Assembly (NCBI GenBank): GCA_027533385.1
Contig: JAPZUE010000007.1
Location: forward strand, 248,001-312,000
Length of the DNA stretch: 64,000 nucleotides
Source: Rhizobium sp.
GTDB taxonomy: Bacteria > Pseudomonadota > Alphaproteobacteria > Rhizobiales > Rhizobiaceae
Reading direction: 5' to 3'
Positions 56,791 through 64,000 of this stretch are shown one piece after another. A program made the position numbers and the translations under genes. Every line of letters starts with the position of its first letter. The first letter of the stretch is position 1. The notes under the pieces were generated by a model. It searched no databases. It saw nothing but the letters and a program-made list of their open reading frames with translations, and had not been told where the DNA came from.

Positions 56791-59700
56791 ATGCCCCTGA
56801 TCGATGTGAAGCGGATTGTCGGCGCACAATCCGCCCTGACGCTCTCCCATGTGCCCGACGGCATGGATGCCTTCATCCTCGCCGAACTCGCACGTGAGGG
56901 CCGGCCCGTTGCCTATGTCGTCTCCGACGGACAGCGGTTGCAGAACATCGAACAGACCCTGAGCTTTGCCGCACCCGATATCCCGGTCTTGAGCCTACCG
57001 GCCTGGGACTGTCTGCCGTATGACCGCGTCTCGCCCTCGGCCGACGTCTCTGCGCGCCGTCTTTCCGCACTGTCGGGCCTGATTTCGCTCTACCTCAAGC
57101 CGCATCCGGCGATCGTCCTGGTGACCGTCAATGCCATGCTGCAGAAGGTGGCGCCGGCGGATGTGATCGACAGCCTGGGATTTTCGGCGAAACCGGGCAA
57201 TCAGGTGCGCATGGACGACATCGCCGCGCGCCTGGAACGCAACGGTTTCGACCGGGTCGCGACGGTCCGCGAAGTCGGCGAATTTGCCGTGCGCGGCGGC
57301 ATTCTCGATGTCTTCGTGCCCGGCGCGGAAGAGCCCGTCCGCCTCGATTTCTTCGGCGACACGCTCGAAAGCATCCGCTCCTTCGATCCGGCAAACCAGC
57401 GCACGATCGCCCAGGTCCGCTCTCTCGACTTGAACCCGATGAGCGAGGTGACGCTGACGCCGGAGAGCATCAGCCGGTTCCGCAAGAACTATCTGTCGCT
57501 GTTCGGCGCCGCCACCCGCGATGACGCGCTCTATGCCGCCGTCTCCGAGGGGCGCCGCTATGCCGGCATGGAGCATTGGCTCCCGATGTTCTACGACAAG
57601 CTGGAGACCACTTTCGACTATTTGCGCGGCTTCCGTATGGTCACCGACCATACCGTACGTGAGGCAGCGGAAGAACGCGCCAAGCTTATCCGCGACTACT
57701 ACGAGGCACGGCTGAACAGCGCAACGCCCGGCAAGGGCCATCTCGCCCAGGGCACGCCCTATAAGCCGGTGCCGCCGGAGCGCCTCTATCTCGGCGCCAG
57801 CGAATTCGGCAAGGCGCTCGACGCCTTCGATCCGATCCGTATCACACCCTTTGCCGAAGCCGGCGGCGAAAGCCGTTTGGTCATCGAGGTCGAGGCCCGC
57901 CCGACGCCGCGCTGGGCGAAAAGCGCCAACGAGGACAGCGCCGAGGGTGCTAGGGTCAACGTCTTCGGCCAGGCCGTAACCTATATCGCCGACAAGCGCG
58001 CCGCCGGCGCCAAGGTTGTCGTATCAGGCTGGTCCGAGGGCTCGCTCGACCGCTTGCTGCAGGTGCTGAACGAACACGGTCTGGAACGGCTGGTGCCCGT
58101 CGCCGCGCTGAAAGACGTCGACAAGCTCAAGAAGGGCGAGGCGGGCACCGCCGTTCTCAGCCTCGAAGGTGGCTTCGAGGCCAACAATCTCGTCATCATC
58201 GGCGAACAGGACATCCTCGGCGACCGCATGGTCCGCCGTTCCAAGCGCCGCAAGCGCGCCGCCGATTTTATCTCGGAAGTCGCCGGCATCGACGAAGGTT
58301 CAATCGTCGTGCATGCCGAGCACGGCATCGGCCGCTTCGTCGGACTGCGCACCATCGAGGCCGCAGGCGCCCCGCATGCCTGCCTTGAATTGCAATATGC
58401 CGACGATGCCAAGCTCTTCCTGCCGGTCGAAAACATCGATCTGCTGTCCCGGTACGGCGGCGAGGCGACCGAGGTGCAGCTCGACAAGCTGGGCGGCGGC
58501 GCCTGGCAGATGCGCAAGGCCAAGCTCAAGAAGCGCCTGCTCGACATGGCGGGCGCCCTGATCCGCATTGCCGCCGAACGCATGACCCGGTCTGCACCTG
58601 TCCTGACGACGCAGGAAGGCCTCTACGACGAGTTTGCCGCCCGTTTCCCCTATGACGAGACGGAAGACCAGGAAACCGCGATCGAATCCGTCCGCTCCGA
58701 CCTCGGCCAGGGCCGCCCGATGGATCGCCTGATCTGCGGCGACGTGGGTTTCGGCAAGACGGAAGTGGCGCTGCGCGCCGCCTTTATTGCCGCGATGAAC
58801 GGCATCCAGGTCGCCGTGGTTGTTCCGACCACGCTGCTGGCACGCCAGCATTTCAAGACCTTCTCGGAACGCTTCCGGGGGCTGCCGATCCGTGTCCAGC
58901 AGGCCTCCCGCCTCGTCGGCACCAAGGAGCTGAACCTCGTCAAGAAGGAAGTCGCCGAAGGCAAGACCGACATCGTCGTCGGTACCCACGCGCTGCTTGG
59001 CTCAGGCGTCACCTTCGCCAATCTCGGCCTCTTGATCATCGATGAAGAGCAGCATTTCGGCGTCAAGCACAAGGAACGCCTGAAAGAGCTGAAGTCGGAT
59101 GTCCACGTCCTGACGCTCTCGGCGACGCCCATCCCGCGCACCCTGCAGCTCGCCATGACCGGCGTGCGCGAACTCTCGCTCATCACCACGCCGCCGGTCG
59201 ACCGCATGGCGGTGCGTACCTTCATCTCGCCCTTCGATCCCCTGGTGATCCGCGAGACCCTGATGCGCGAGCATTATCGCGGCGGCCAGAGCTTCTATGT
59301 CTGCCCGCGTCTCGCTGATCTCGCGGATGTGAAGAGTTTCCTCGACGAGAGTGTGCCGGAACTGAAGGTGGCGATCGCCCATGGCCAGATGGCAGCCGGC
59401 GAGCTCGAAGACATCATGAACGCCTTCTATGAAGGCCGCTACGACGTGCTGCTCTCGACCACCATTGTCGAATCCGGCCTTGATGTCCCGACCGCCAACA
59501 CGCTGATCGTGCACCGTGCCGATATGTTCGGTCTGGCGCAGCTCTACCAGATCCGTGGCCGTGTCGGTCGCTCCAAGGTCCGCGCCTTTGCGCTGCTCAC
59601 GCTGCCGGTCAACAAGGTGCTGACGGCGGGTGCCGAGCGGCGCCTGAAGGTCCTGCAATCGCTCGATACGCTCGGTGCCGGCTTCCAGCTCGCCAGCCAC

Positions 59701-60294
59701 GATCTGGATATCCGTGGCGCCGGCAACCTGCTCGGCGAGGAACAATCGGGGCATATCAAGGAAGTCGGCTTTGAACTCTACCAGCAGATGTTGGAAGAGG
59801 CGGTCGCCGAGGTGAAGGGTGTGGACGAAGTGGTCGATACCGGTTGGTCGCCGCAGATCCAAGTCGGCACGTCGGTCATGATCCCGGAAAACTACGTGCC
59901 GGATCTGCATCTGCGCATGGCGCTTTATCGCCGCCTCGGCGAACTCGACGATCTCAGAGAAATCGACGGCTTCGGCGCCGAACTGATCGACCGCTTTGGC
60001 CCGCTGCCGATCGAGGTTCAGCATCTGCTGAAGGTCGTCTACATTAAGGCGCTCTGCCGCAAGGCCAATGTCGAGAAGCTGGAAGCCGGCCCGAAGGGCG
60101 TCGTCGTCCAGTTCCGGGGCAAGCAATTCCCGAACCCCGCAGCGCTGGTTGGCTATATCGCCAAGCAGGGCACCATGGCGAAGATCCGGCCGGATCACTC
60201 GGTGTTCCTCACCCGCGATCTGCCGACGCCGGAAAAGCGTCTGGCAGGCGCGGCGGTGGTGATCACACAGCTGGCGGAACTGGCGAAGGGCTGA
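56791..60294 (+). CDS. mfd: Transcription-repair coupling factor Mfd
   Basis: Removes RNA polymerase stalled at DNA lesions and recruits UvrA. 1167 residues, full length. UvrB-like N-terminal domains (VREVGEFAVRGGILDVFVPG), RNA polymerase interaction domain near 490-570 (HAEHGIGRFVGLRTIE), then RecG-like SF2 translocase: Walker A GDVGFGKTEVALRAA, DEEQHFGVKHKE, SATPIPRTLQLA and QIRGRVGRSKVRAFA, followed by the TRCF C-terminal domain. 5 bp after sdhE. Confidence 0.98.
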   Translation: MPLIDVKRIVGAQSALTLSHVPDGMDAFILAELAREGRPVAYVVSDGQRLQNIEQTLSFAAPDIPVLSLPAWDCLPYDRVSPSADVSARRLSALSGLISLYLKPHPAIVLVTVNAMLQKVAPADVIDSLGFSAKPGNQVRMDDIAARLERNGFDRVATVREVGEFAVRGGILDVFVPGAEEPVRLDFFGDTLESIRSFDPANQRTIAQVRSLDLNPMSEVTLTPESISRFRKNYLSLFGAATRDDALYAAVSEGRRYAGMEHWLPMFYDKLETTFDYLRGFRMVTDHTVREAAEERAKLIRDYYEARLNSATPGKGHLAQGTPYKPVPPERLYLGASEFGKALDAFDPIRITPFAEAGGESRLVIEVEARPTPRWAKSANEDSAEGARVNVFGQAVTYIADKRAAGAKVVVSGWSEGSLDRLLQVLNEHGLERLVPVAALKDVDKLKKGEAGTAVLSLEGGFEANNLVIIGEQDILGDRMVRRSKRRKRAADFISEVAGIDEGSIVVHAEHGIGRFVGLRTIEAAGAPHACLELQYADDAKLFLPVENIDLLSRYGGEATEVQLDKLGGGAWQMRKAKLKKRLLDMAGALIRIAAERMTRSAPVLTTQEGLYDEFAARFPYDETEDQETAIESVRSDLGQGRPMDRLICGDVGFGKTEVALRAAFIAAMNGIQVAVVVPTTLLARQHFKTFSERFRGLPIRVQQASRLVGTKELNLVKKEVAEGKTDIVVGTHALLGSGVTFANLGLLIIDEEQHFGVKHKERLKELKSDVHVLTLSATPIPRTLQLAMTGVRELSLITTPPVDRMAVRTFISPFDPLVIRETLMREHYRGGQSFYVCPRLADLADVKSFLDESVPELKVAIAHGQMAAGELEDIMNAFYEGRYDVLLSTTIVESGLDVPTANTLIVHRADMFGLAQLYQIRGRVGRSKVRAFALLTLPVNKVLTAGAERRLKVLQSLDTLGAGFQLASHDLDIRGAGNLLGEEQSGHIKEVGFELYQQMLEEAVAEVKGVDEVVDTGWSPQIQVGTSVMIPENYVPDLHLRMALYRRLGELDDLREIDGFGAELIDRFGPLPIEVQHLLKVVYIKALCRKANVEKLEAGPKGVVVQFRGKQFPNPAALVGYIAKQGTMAKIRPDHSVFLTRDLPTPEKRLAGAAVVITQLAELAKG

Positions 60295-60475
60295 TCCGTC
60301 GGCTCTTTCTGTCCGCTCGCGAATCAGTTTAGTTTCCTCGGGTGCACGGCCCGTGCCTCCCCCCTCCATTCGGGAAAGCATTTTTCATGCTGGGCGTTGA
60401 TTGACATCCGAACCGAAGATTCGGGCGCGGCATGAGGAGGGGTTGCGATTTCTGCCCGTCATCAGAGGTAACACG

Positions 60476-61189
60476 ATGACGCAAACCACTCCGTTATTTT
60501 ATTTGAAGCGCAAGGCACGTCTCATCAGCCGGCGGCAGGGCATTCCGCTGGCGGCAGCACTTAACGAGGTCGCCCGCGAACAGGGTTTTCCCAGCTGGAG
60601 CCTGCTTGCAGAAAGACGCAGCGCCGCAACATCCAACCGGATGGACTATCGGGATTTGCAAGCTGGTGAACTGGTGCTGGTTGCTGCGCGACCAGGGCAG
60701 GGCAAGACGCTGCTTACTCTGCAGATCCTCATAGACGCCATGCGCAAAGGTCAGCACGGCCTGTTTTTTACCTTGGCCTATACCGAACGCGAAGTCCTAG
60801 AGCGCATGCATCGGCTTGATGCGACGCCGTCAAAATTCGACGGGCTATTCCAGCTTCATGATTCCGATCGCATCGATGCCGATTACATCATCGCCTCAAT
60901 GAACGGCATGCCGCGCGGGACTGTGGCGGTGATCGATTACCTTCAGATGCTCAACGAGCGACGGGAAACTCCGGATCTCGAGCATCAGGTTCGCCAGGTG
61001 CGCGCCAACGCGAAGGCGAATGGGTTCGTGATGATCTTCATCTCCCAGGTCGATCGACGCTTTGATGCGGAGCAGGGAGGCCTACCCGGCCATGCCCATA
61101 TCCGTCTTCCCAACCCGCTTGATCTCTCACTGTTCGATCGTTTCATCTTCTTGAACGGTGGAGTGATCGGCGAGGCCGAAGCAGCCTGA
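60476..61189 (+). CDS. Small DnaB-like RecA-fold ATPase (putative helicase)
   Basis: 237 residues. After a 60-residue N-terminal part (KRKARLISRRQGIPLAAALNEVAREQGFPSWSLL) comes a RecA-type core with Walker A AARPGQGKT, Walker B VAVIDYLQML and FISQVDRRFD, the pattern of the C-terminal domain of replicative helicase DnaB, but much shorter and without the DnaB N-terminal domain. Probably not the replicative helicase; role unknown. ATG 60476 follows AGAGG. It lies 181 bp after mfd and converges with the EamA gene. Confidence 0.75.
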   Translation: MTQTTPLFYLKRKARLISRRQGIPLAAALNEVAREQGFPSWSLLAERRSAATSNRMDYRDLQAGELVLVAARPGQGKTLLTLQILIDAMRKGQHGLFFTLAYTEREVLERMHRLDATPSKFDGLFQLHDSDRIDADYIIASMNGMPRGTVAVIDYLQMLNERRETPDLEHQVRQVRANAKANGFVMIFISQVDRRFDAEQGGLPGHAHIRLPNPLDLSLFDRFIFLNGGVIGEAEAA

Positions 61190-61199
61190 CAGCGAGTAG

Positions 61200-62150
61200 T
61201 CAGGTACTCTCCCGGCGCGCTTCGCCATCCTCCGGCTTGATTGCCAGCGCCGCATCCGTCTTGCCGGCCACCGGCGGCGGAAGCGGCGTGTCGCGCTTGC
61301 GCTCGCGGATCAGCGTCAAAAGCCCCGACCCGACGATCAGCGCGATGCCGATACCCATCGGCCAATCGACCTTGTCGCCGAAGACGAGATAGCCGAGCAG
61401 GATGGCCCAGAGCATCTGACTGTACTGGATCGGCCCGACGATTGCCGCTGGCGCATAGAAGGAGGCGAGCATCATGAAGATGTTGCCGACCGCCGCCAGG
61501 ATGCCGAAGGCGGCAAGAAGGCCCATGTCATAGGCCGACGGCATATGGAAGTCGGGAAGTGACAGCGCACCGCAGAGGATGACATTGCCGAGAAGGCCCG
61601 CGCCGTAGAGCGAGATGTTCTTTTCCTGCGGCCCGATCGCCCGATAGATCACGATCGACACACCACCGGCAAATCCCGAAATCAAAGCCGCGAGATGCCC
61701 GATCTCCAGTTCGCGGAAACCGGGGCGCAGAACCACGAGAACGCCCATGAAGCCTATGACAACGGCGGCCCAGCGCTTCATGCCGACCTGTTCCTTGAGG
61801 AAGATCACAGACATGATCGTGGCAAAGGACGGCAGTAGGAATATCAGGCAGAAAGCTTCTGCCATCGACAGCCGGGTAAAGGCAATGATGCTACCGACGG
61901 TGCCGACCGTGGCGCAGACGAAGCGCAGCCACCAGAGCGGCCAGTTGGTGCTGCGTACCAGATCCGTATAGCGGTCGCCGCGCTTCATCAGGAAGGGTAT
62001 GGCGAGAAAACCGAAGAGGCTGCCGATGAAGCCAGCCTCGAAAGCCGGCACGCGGCCTTCGACGAGCTTTACGGCAGCATCGCTGAAGGAATAGGCGGCA
62101 AAGCAAATGAAGGCGAGGAGGATGCCTTTGAAGGTGGTGTCAGCGGACAA
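61200..62150 (-). CDS. EamA/DMT-family transporter
   Basis: 316 residues, ten predicted helices in two EamA halves (ILLAFICFAAYSFSDAAVKLVEG at the start; GNIFMMLASFYAPAAIVGPIQYSQ and LGYLVFGDKVDWP in the second half), with a charged C-terminal tail. Metabolite exporter of unknown substrate. The start is a TTG at 62150, since no ATG lies before the first helix; the ribosome site is weak, so the exact start is unsure. It is on the same strand as the upstream FrnE-like gene, 56 bp away. Confidence 0.85.
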   Translation of the reverse strand: MSADTTFKGILLAFICFAAYSFSDAAVKLVEGRVPAFEAGFIGSLFGFLAIPFLMKRGDRYTDLVRSTNWPLWWLRFVCATVGTVGSIIAFTRLSMAEAFCLIFLLPSFATIMSVIFLKEQVGMKRWAAVVIGFMGVLVVLRPGFRELEIGHLAALISGFAGGVSIVIYRAIGPQEKNISLYGAGLLGNVILCGALSLPDFHMPSAYDMGLLAAFGILAAVGNIFMMLASFYAPAAIVGPIQYSQMLWAILLGYLVFGDKVDWPMGIGIALIVGSGLLTLIRERKRDTPLPPPVAGKTDAALAIKPEDGEARREST

Positions 62151-62206
62151 GGTGGCGATCCCGGGGAGGAGTTACCTCACCGGGATAAGGGTGTTCGGCA
62201 TAACCG

Positions 62207-62878
62207 TCAATTCAGATTGCGGAGAGCTTCTGCCTTGGCCTTGGCAATTTCGCGCAGCGCATTGGCAAGCTCTGCCGGCGGCTGGGCGCCGCTGACCGCA
62301 TATTGCTGATCGAAGATGAAGAAGGGAACGCCGTTCACGCCCATCTGCTTGGCCGCATCGACTTCCGACAGCACGTGCTTCACGTCGGCATCGCCTGAGA
62401 GCAACGATTCGATCACGGGGCGCGACAGCCCGGCTTCGGTCGCGATGTCGAGAAGCACGGCCGGATCGCCGATGTTGCGGCCCTGCTCGAAATTCGCCTT
62501 GAACAGAAGATCGACGACACGGCCCTGGGTTTCGCGGCTTTCCTGTCCCGCCCAGTGAATGAGCCGGTGGGCATCGAGTGTGTTCGGGCCGATCTTGATG
62601 GCGTCGAAGTCGAAGGCGATGCCGACCTCGGCACCGAGCGACTTCAGATGGGCATGCGCCTGGTCCATCCTGTCCTTGCCGCCGAGCTTCTTGGCGAGTT
62701 CGACCTGCTGGTCGACACCCTCAGGCGGATAGTCGGGATTGAGCTGATAGGGCCGCCAGTTGATATCGACACTCACCTCGTCCTGCACTTCGGCGATCGC
62801 GAGCTCCAGCCGCGCCTTGCCGAGATAACACCAGGGGCAGACCACGTCCGATACGAGGTCGATGGTGATGCGGTCCAT
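62207..62878 (-). CDS. DsbA-family (FrnE-like) thiol oxidoreductase
   Basis: 223 residues. Thioredoxin-fold active site CPWC in DVVCPWCYLGKARLE near residue 12, helical insertion, and cis-proline loop GVNGVPFFIFDQQYAVSGAQ near 180. No signal peptide, so cytosolic, as usual for FrnE/2-hydroxychromene isomerase relatives linked to oxidative or metal stress. ATG 62878 is supported by AAGGACTGTAAC upstream; the longer frame is rejected. Confidence 0.92.
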   Translation of the reverse strand: MDRITIDLVSDVVCPWCYLGKARLELAIAEVQDEVSVDINWRPYQLNPDYPPEGVDQQVELAKKLGGKDRMDQAHAHLKSLGAEVGIAFDFDAIKIGPNTLDAHRLIHWAGQESRETQGRVVDLLFKANFEQGRNIGDPAVLLDIATEAGLSRPVIESLLSGDADVKHVLSEVDAAKQMGVNGVPFFIFDQQYAVSGAQPPAELANALREIAKAKAEALRNLN

Positions 62879-62976
62879 GTTACAGTCCTTTCTGGCCGTG
62901 TGATGGCTCGTCCTTAAAGCAAAGCGGGCCGGAGACAAGCTCCGGCCCGAAAACACAGCGTCAAACGGTTGATGTC

Positions 62977-64000
62977 TTACTGCACCCGCGCGTCGAACCA
63001 GGTCGGCCGCTGGTAGCCATAGAGCGGCGCCGTTTCGGGCCGTCCGATATGCTTCCACCGCGCCACCCATTGCTCACCGATATGATAGAGCGGCACGACA
63101 TAGTGACCGGCCACCAGCAGACGGTCATAGGCACGCACGGCAGCCTGGAAATCGGCGGGATCGCGCGCCTGCAGCAGTGCCTCGATCATCCGGTCGATGT
63201 CGGGATCGGCCACGCCGGCATAGTTGAAGCTGCCCTGGGCATCCTTCGATTCGGAACCCCAGCGATTGACCTGCTCGGCACCCGGCGACAGCGAGGAGGT
63301 ATAGGACTTGATGATCATGTCGTAGTCGAAGCTGTTCGACCGCGCCTGATACTGGGCATCGTCGACCGTGCGGATCGCCATCTCGACGCCGATCAGCTTC
63401 AGCGTCCGCTGGAAGGCGAGCGCCATTTTCTCCTGGCCCTCGTTCTGCGTCATCACTTCGAAGGCGAGCTGCTTGCCGGACGCATCGACCATCTTGCCGC
63501 CCTGGATCTTGTAGCCGGCCTCGCCGAAAAGCTTGACCGCCTGCGCAAGGGCCTTGCGGTCGCCGCCCGAGCCATCGGTCGCAGACTGCGTATAGGTGCC
63601 GGCAAGGATCTCCGGTGACAGCCGGTCCTTGGCGGGACCGAGCAGGGCCAGTTCCTTTTCATCCGCCGCATTGCCGAAGGCCCCGAGCTTGGAGTTCTGC
63701 CAGTAGCTCTGCGTGCGGGTAAAGGCATTGCCGAAAAGCGTCTTGTTCATCGATTCGAAGTCGAAGGCGGTGCTGATCGCCTCGCGCACCTTAACGTCGG
63801 CAAAGATCGGACGACGGGTGTTGAACACGAAGCCCAGCATGCCCGTGGGCAGGCCCGTCGTGAACGCCTCCTTCACGACGTCGCCGTTCTTCGCGGCCGG
63901 GAAGTCATAGGCGCGCTCCCAGTGATTGGCGTCGCCATCCGGATAGATGTCGATCTCACCCTTCTTAAAGGCTTCGAACAGGGTCGCTTCCTGCAGGAAG
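62977..64000 (-). CDS. Peptide/oligopeptide ABC transporter binding protein, partial (N-terminus beyond window)
   Basis: Solute-binding protein family 5, resembling YejA-type peptide/microcin C binders. The visible 341 residues are the C-terminal two thirds: FNTRRPIFADVKVREAISTAFDFESMNKTLFG, then AYDRLLVAGHYVVPLYHIGEQWVARW and the end YGYQRPTWFD. The frame continues past the right edge without stop, so start and signal peptide are not seen. 98 bp separate it from the FrnE-like gene. Confidence 0.9.
   Translation of the reverse strand, partial: FLQEATLFEAFKKGEIDIYPDGDANHWERAYDFPAAKNGDVVKEAFTTGLPTGMLGFVFNTRRPIFADVKVREAISTAFDFESMNKTLFGNAFTRTQSYWQNSKLGAFGNAADEKELALLGPAKDRLSPEILAGTYTQSATDGSGGDRKALAQAVKLFGEAGYKIQGGKMVDASGKQLAFEVMTQNEGQEKMALAFQRTLKLIGVEMAIRTVDDAQYQARSNSFDYDMIIKSYTSSLSPGAEQVNRWGSESKDAQGSFNYAGVADPDIDRMIEALLQARDPADFQAAVRAYDRLLVAGHYVVPLYHIGEQWVARWKHIGRPETAPLYGYQRPTWFDARVQ

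Overview
The window is chromosomal DNA from an alphaproteobacterium, most likely a member of Rhizobiaceae. The evidence is the gene order ispDF-dusB-ntrB-ntrC-ntrY-ntrX-trkA-dat-hfq-hflX, a choXWV choline transporter followed by a betaine-homocysteine methyltransferase, a phosphatidylcholine synthase, and the cysG-DUF2849-cysI-DUF934 sulfite-reduction operon. The DNA is GC-rich, and many neighbouring genes overlap at their start and stop codons.

Layout. 1-12.5 kb: isoprenoid enzyme IspDF (cut by the left edge), then the conserved nitrogen-control run (DusB, two sensor kinase/response regulator pairs, TrkA, D-amino acid transaminase, Hfq, HflX). 12.5-16.3 kb: a PH-like membrane protein, then bchE and bchJ, two bacteriochlorophyll-biosynthesis genes with no other photosynthesis gene in view, then a DedA-family protein. 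Two tandem FNR/FixK-type boxes and a TGT-N12-ACA palindrome lie in front of bchE. 16.3-23 kb: mazG and a deaminase (minus strand), the siroheme/sulfite reductase operon, and ferredoxin-NADP reductase. 23-27.4 kb: betaine-homocysteine methyltransferase and choVWX (minus strand). 27.4-30.3 kb: a sparse stretch with cobQ and three small minus-strand genes, two of which are tandem paralogues of about 40 residues.

30,361-40,233 is an integrated mobile element of about 9.8 kb. It is bounded by a 43-bp direct repeat that is the 3' half of an intact tRNA-Lys(TTT) gene. It carries a tyrosine integrase, an AlpA-like regulator, a zinc-ribbon protein, an AEP/TOTE-type primase, an origin-like inverted repeat with iteron-like repeats, a small-terminase-like protein, a large terminase split into ATPase and nuclease cistrons (the nuclease interrupted by an in-frame TAG), two possible morphogenesis-related proteins, and reverse-oriented accessory genes. 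It has no recognisable capsid, portal, tail or lysis gene. This is the architecture of a phage satellite rather than a prophage, and it is the best candidate in the window for an undescribed system.

40.3-64 kb: CcdA, an AEC permease, a UbiH-type hydroxylase, phosphatidylcholine synthase, a BMP-type ABC importer with an adjacent GntR regulator, glmU-glmS (amino-sugar synthesis), a DUF502 protein, recG, sdhE, mfd, a small DnaB-like ATPase, an EamA permease, a DsbA/FrnE thiol oxidoreductase, and a peptide-binding protein cut by the right edge.

Functional links seen here: ChoXWV, the methyltransferase and Pcs all handle choline or its products; CysG makes the siroheme used by CysI; GlmS and GlmU act in the same UDP-GlcNAc pathway; BchE needs a cobalamin cofactor, and CobQ makes a cobalamin precursor. 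All calls rest on reading the sequence; no database search was run.
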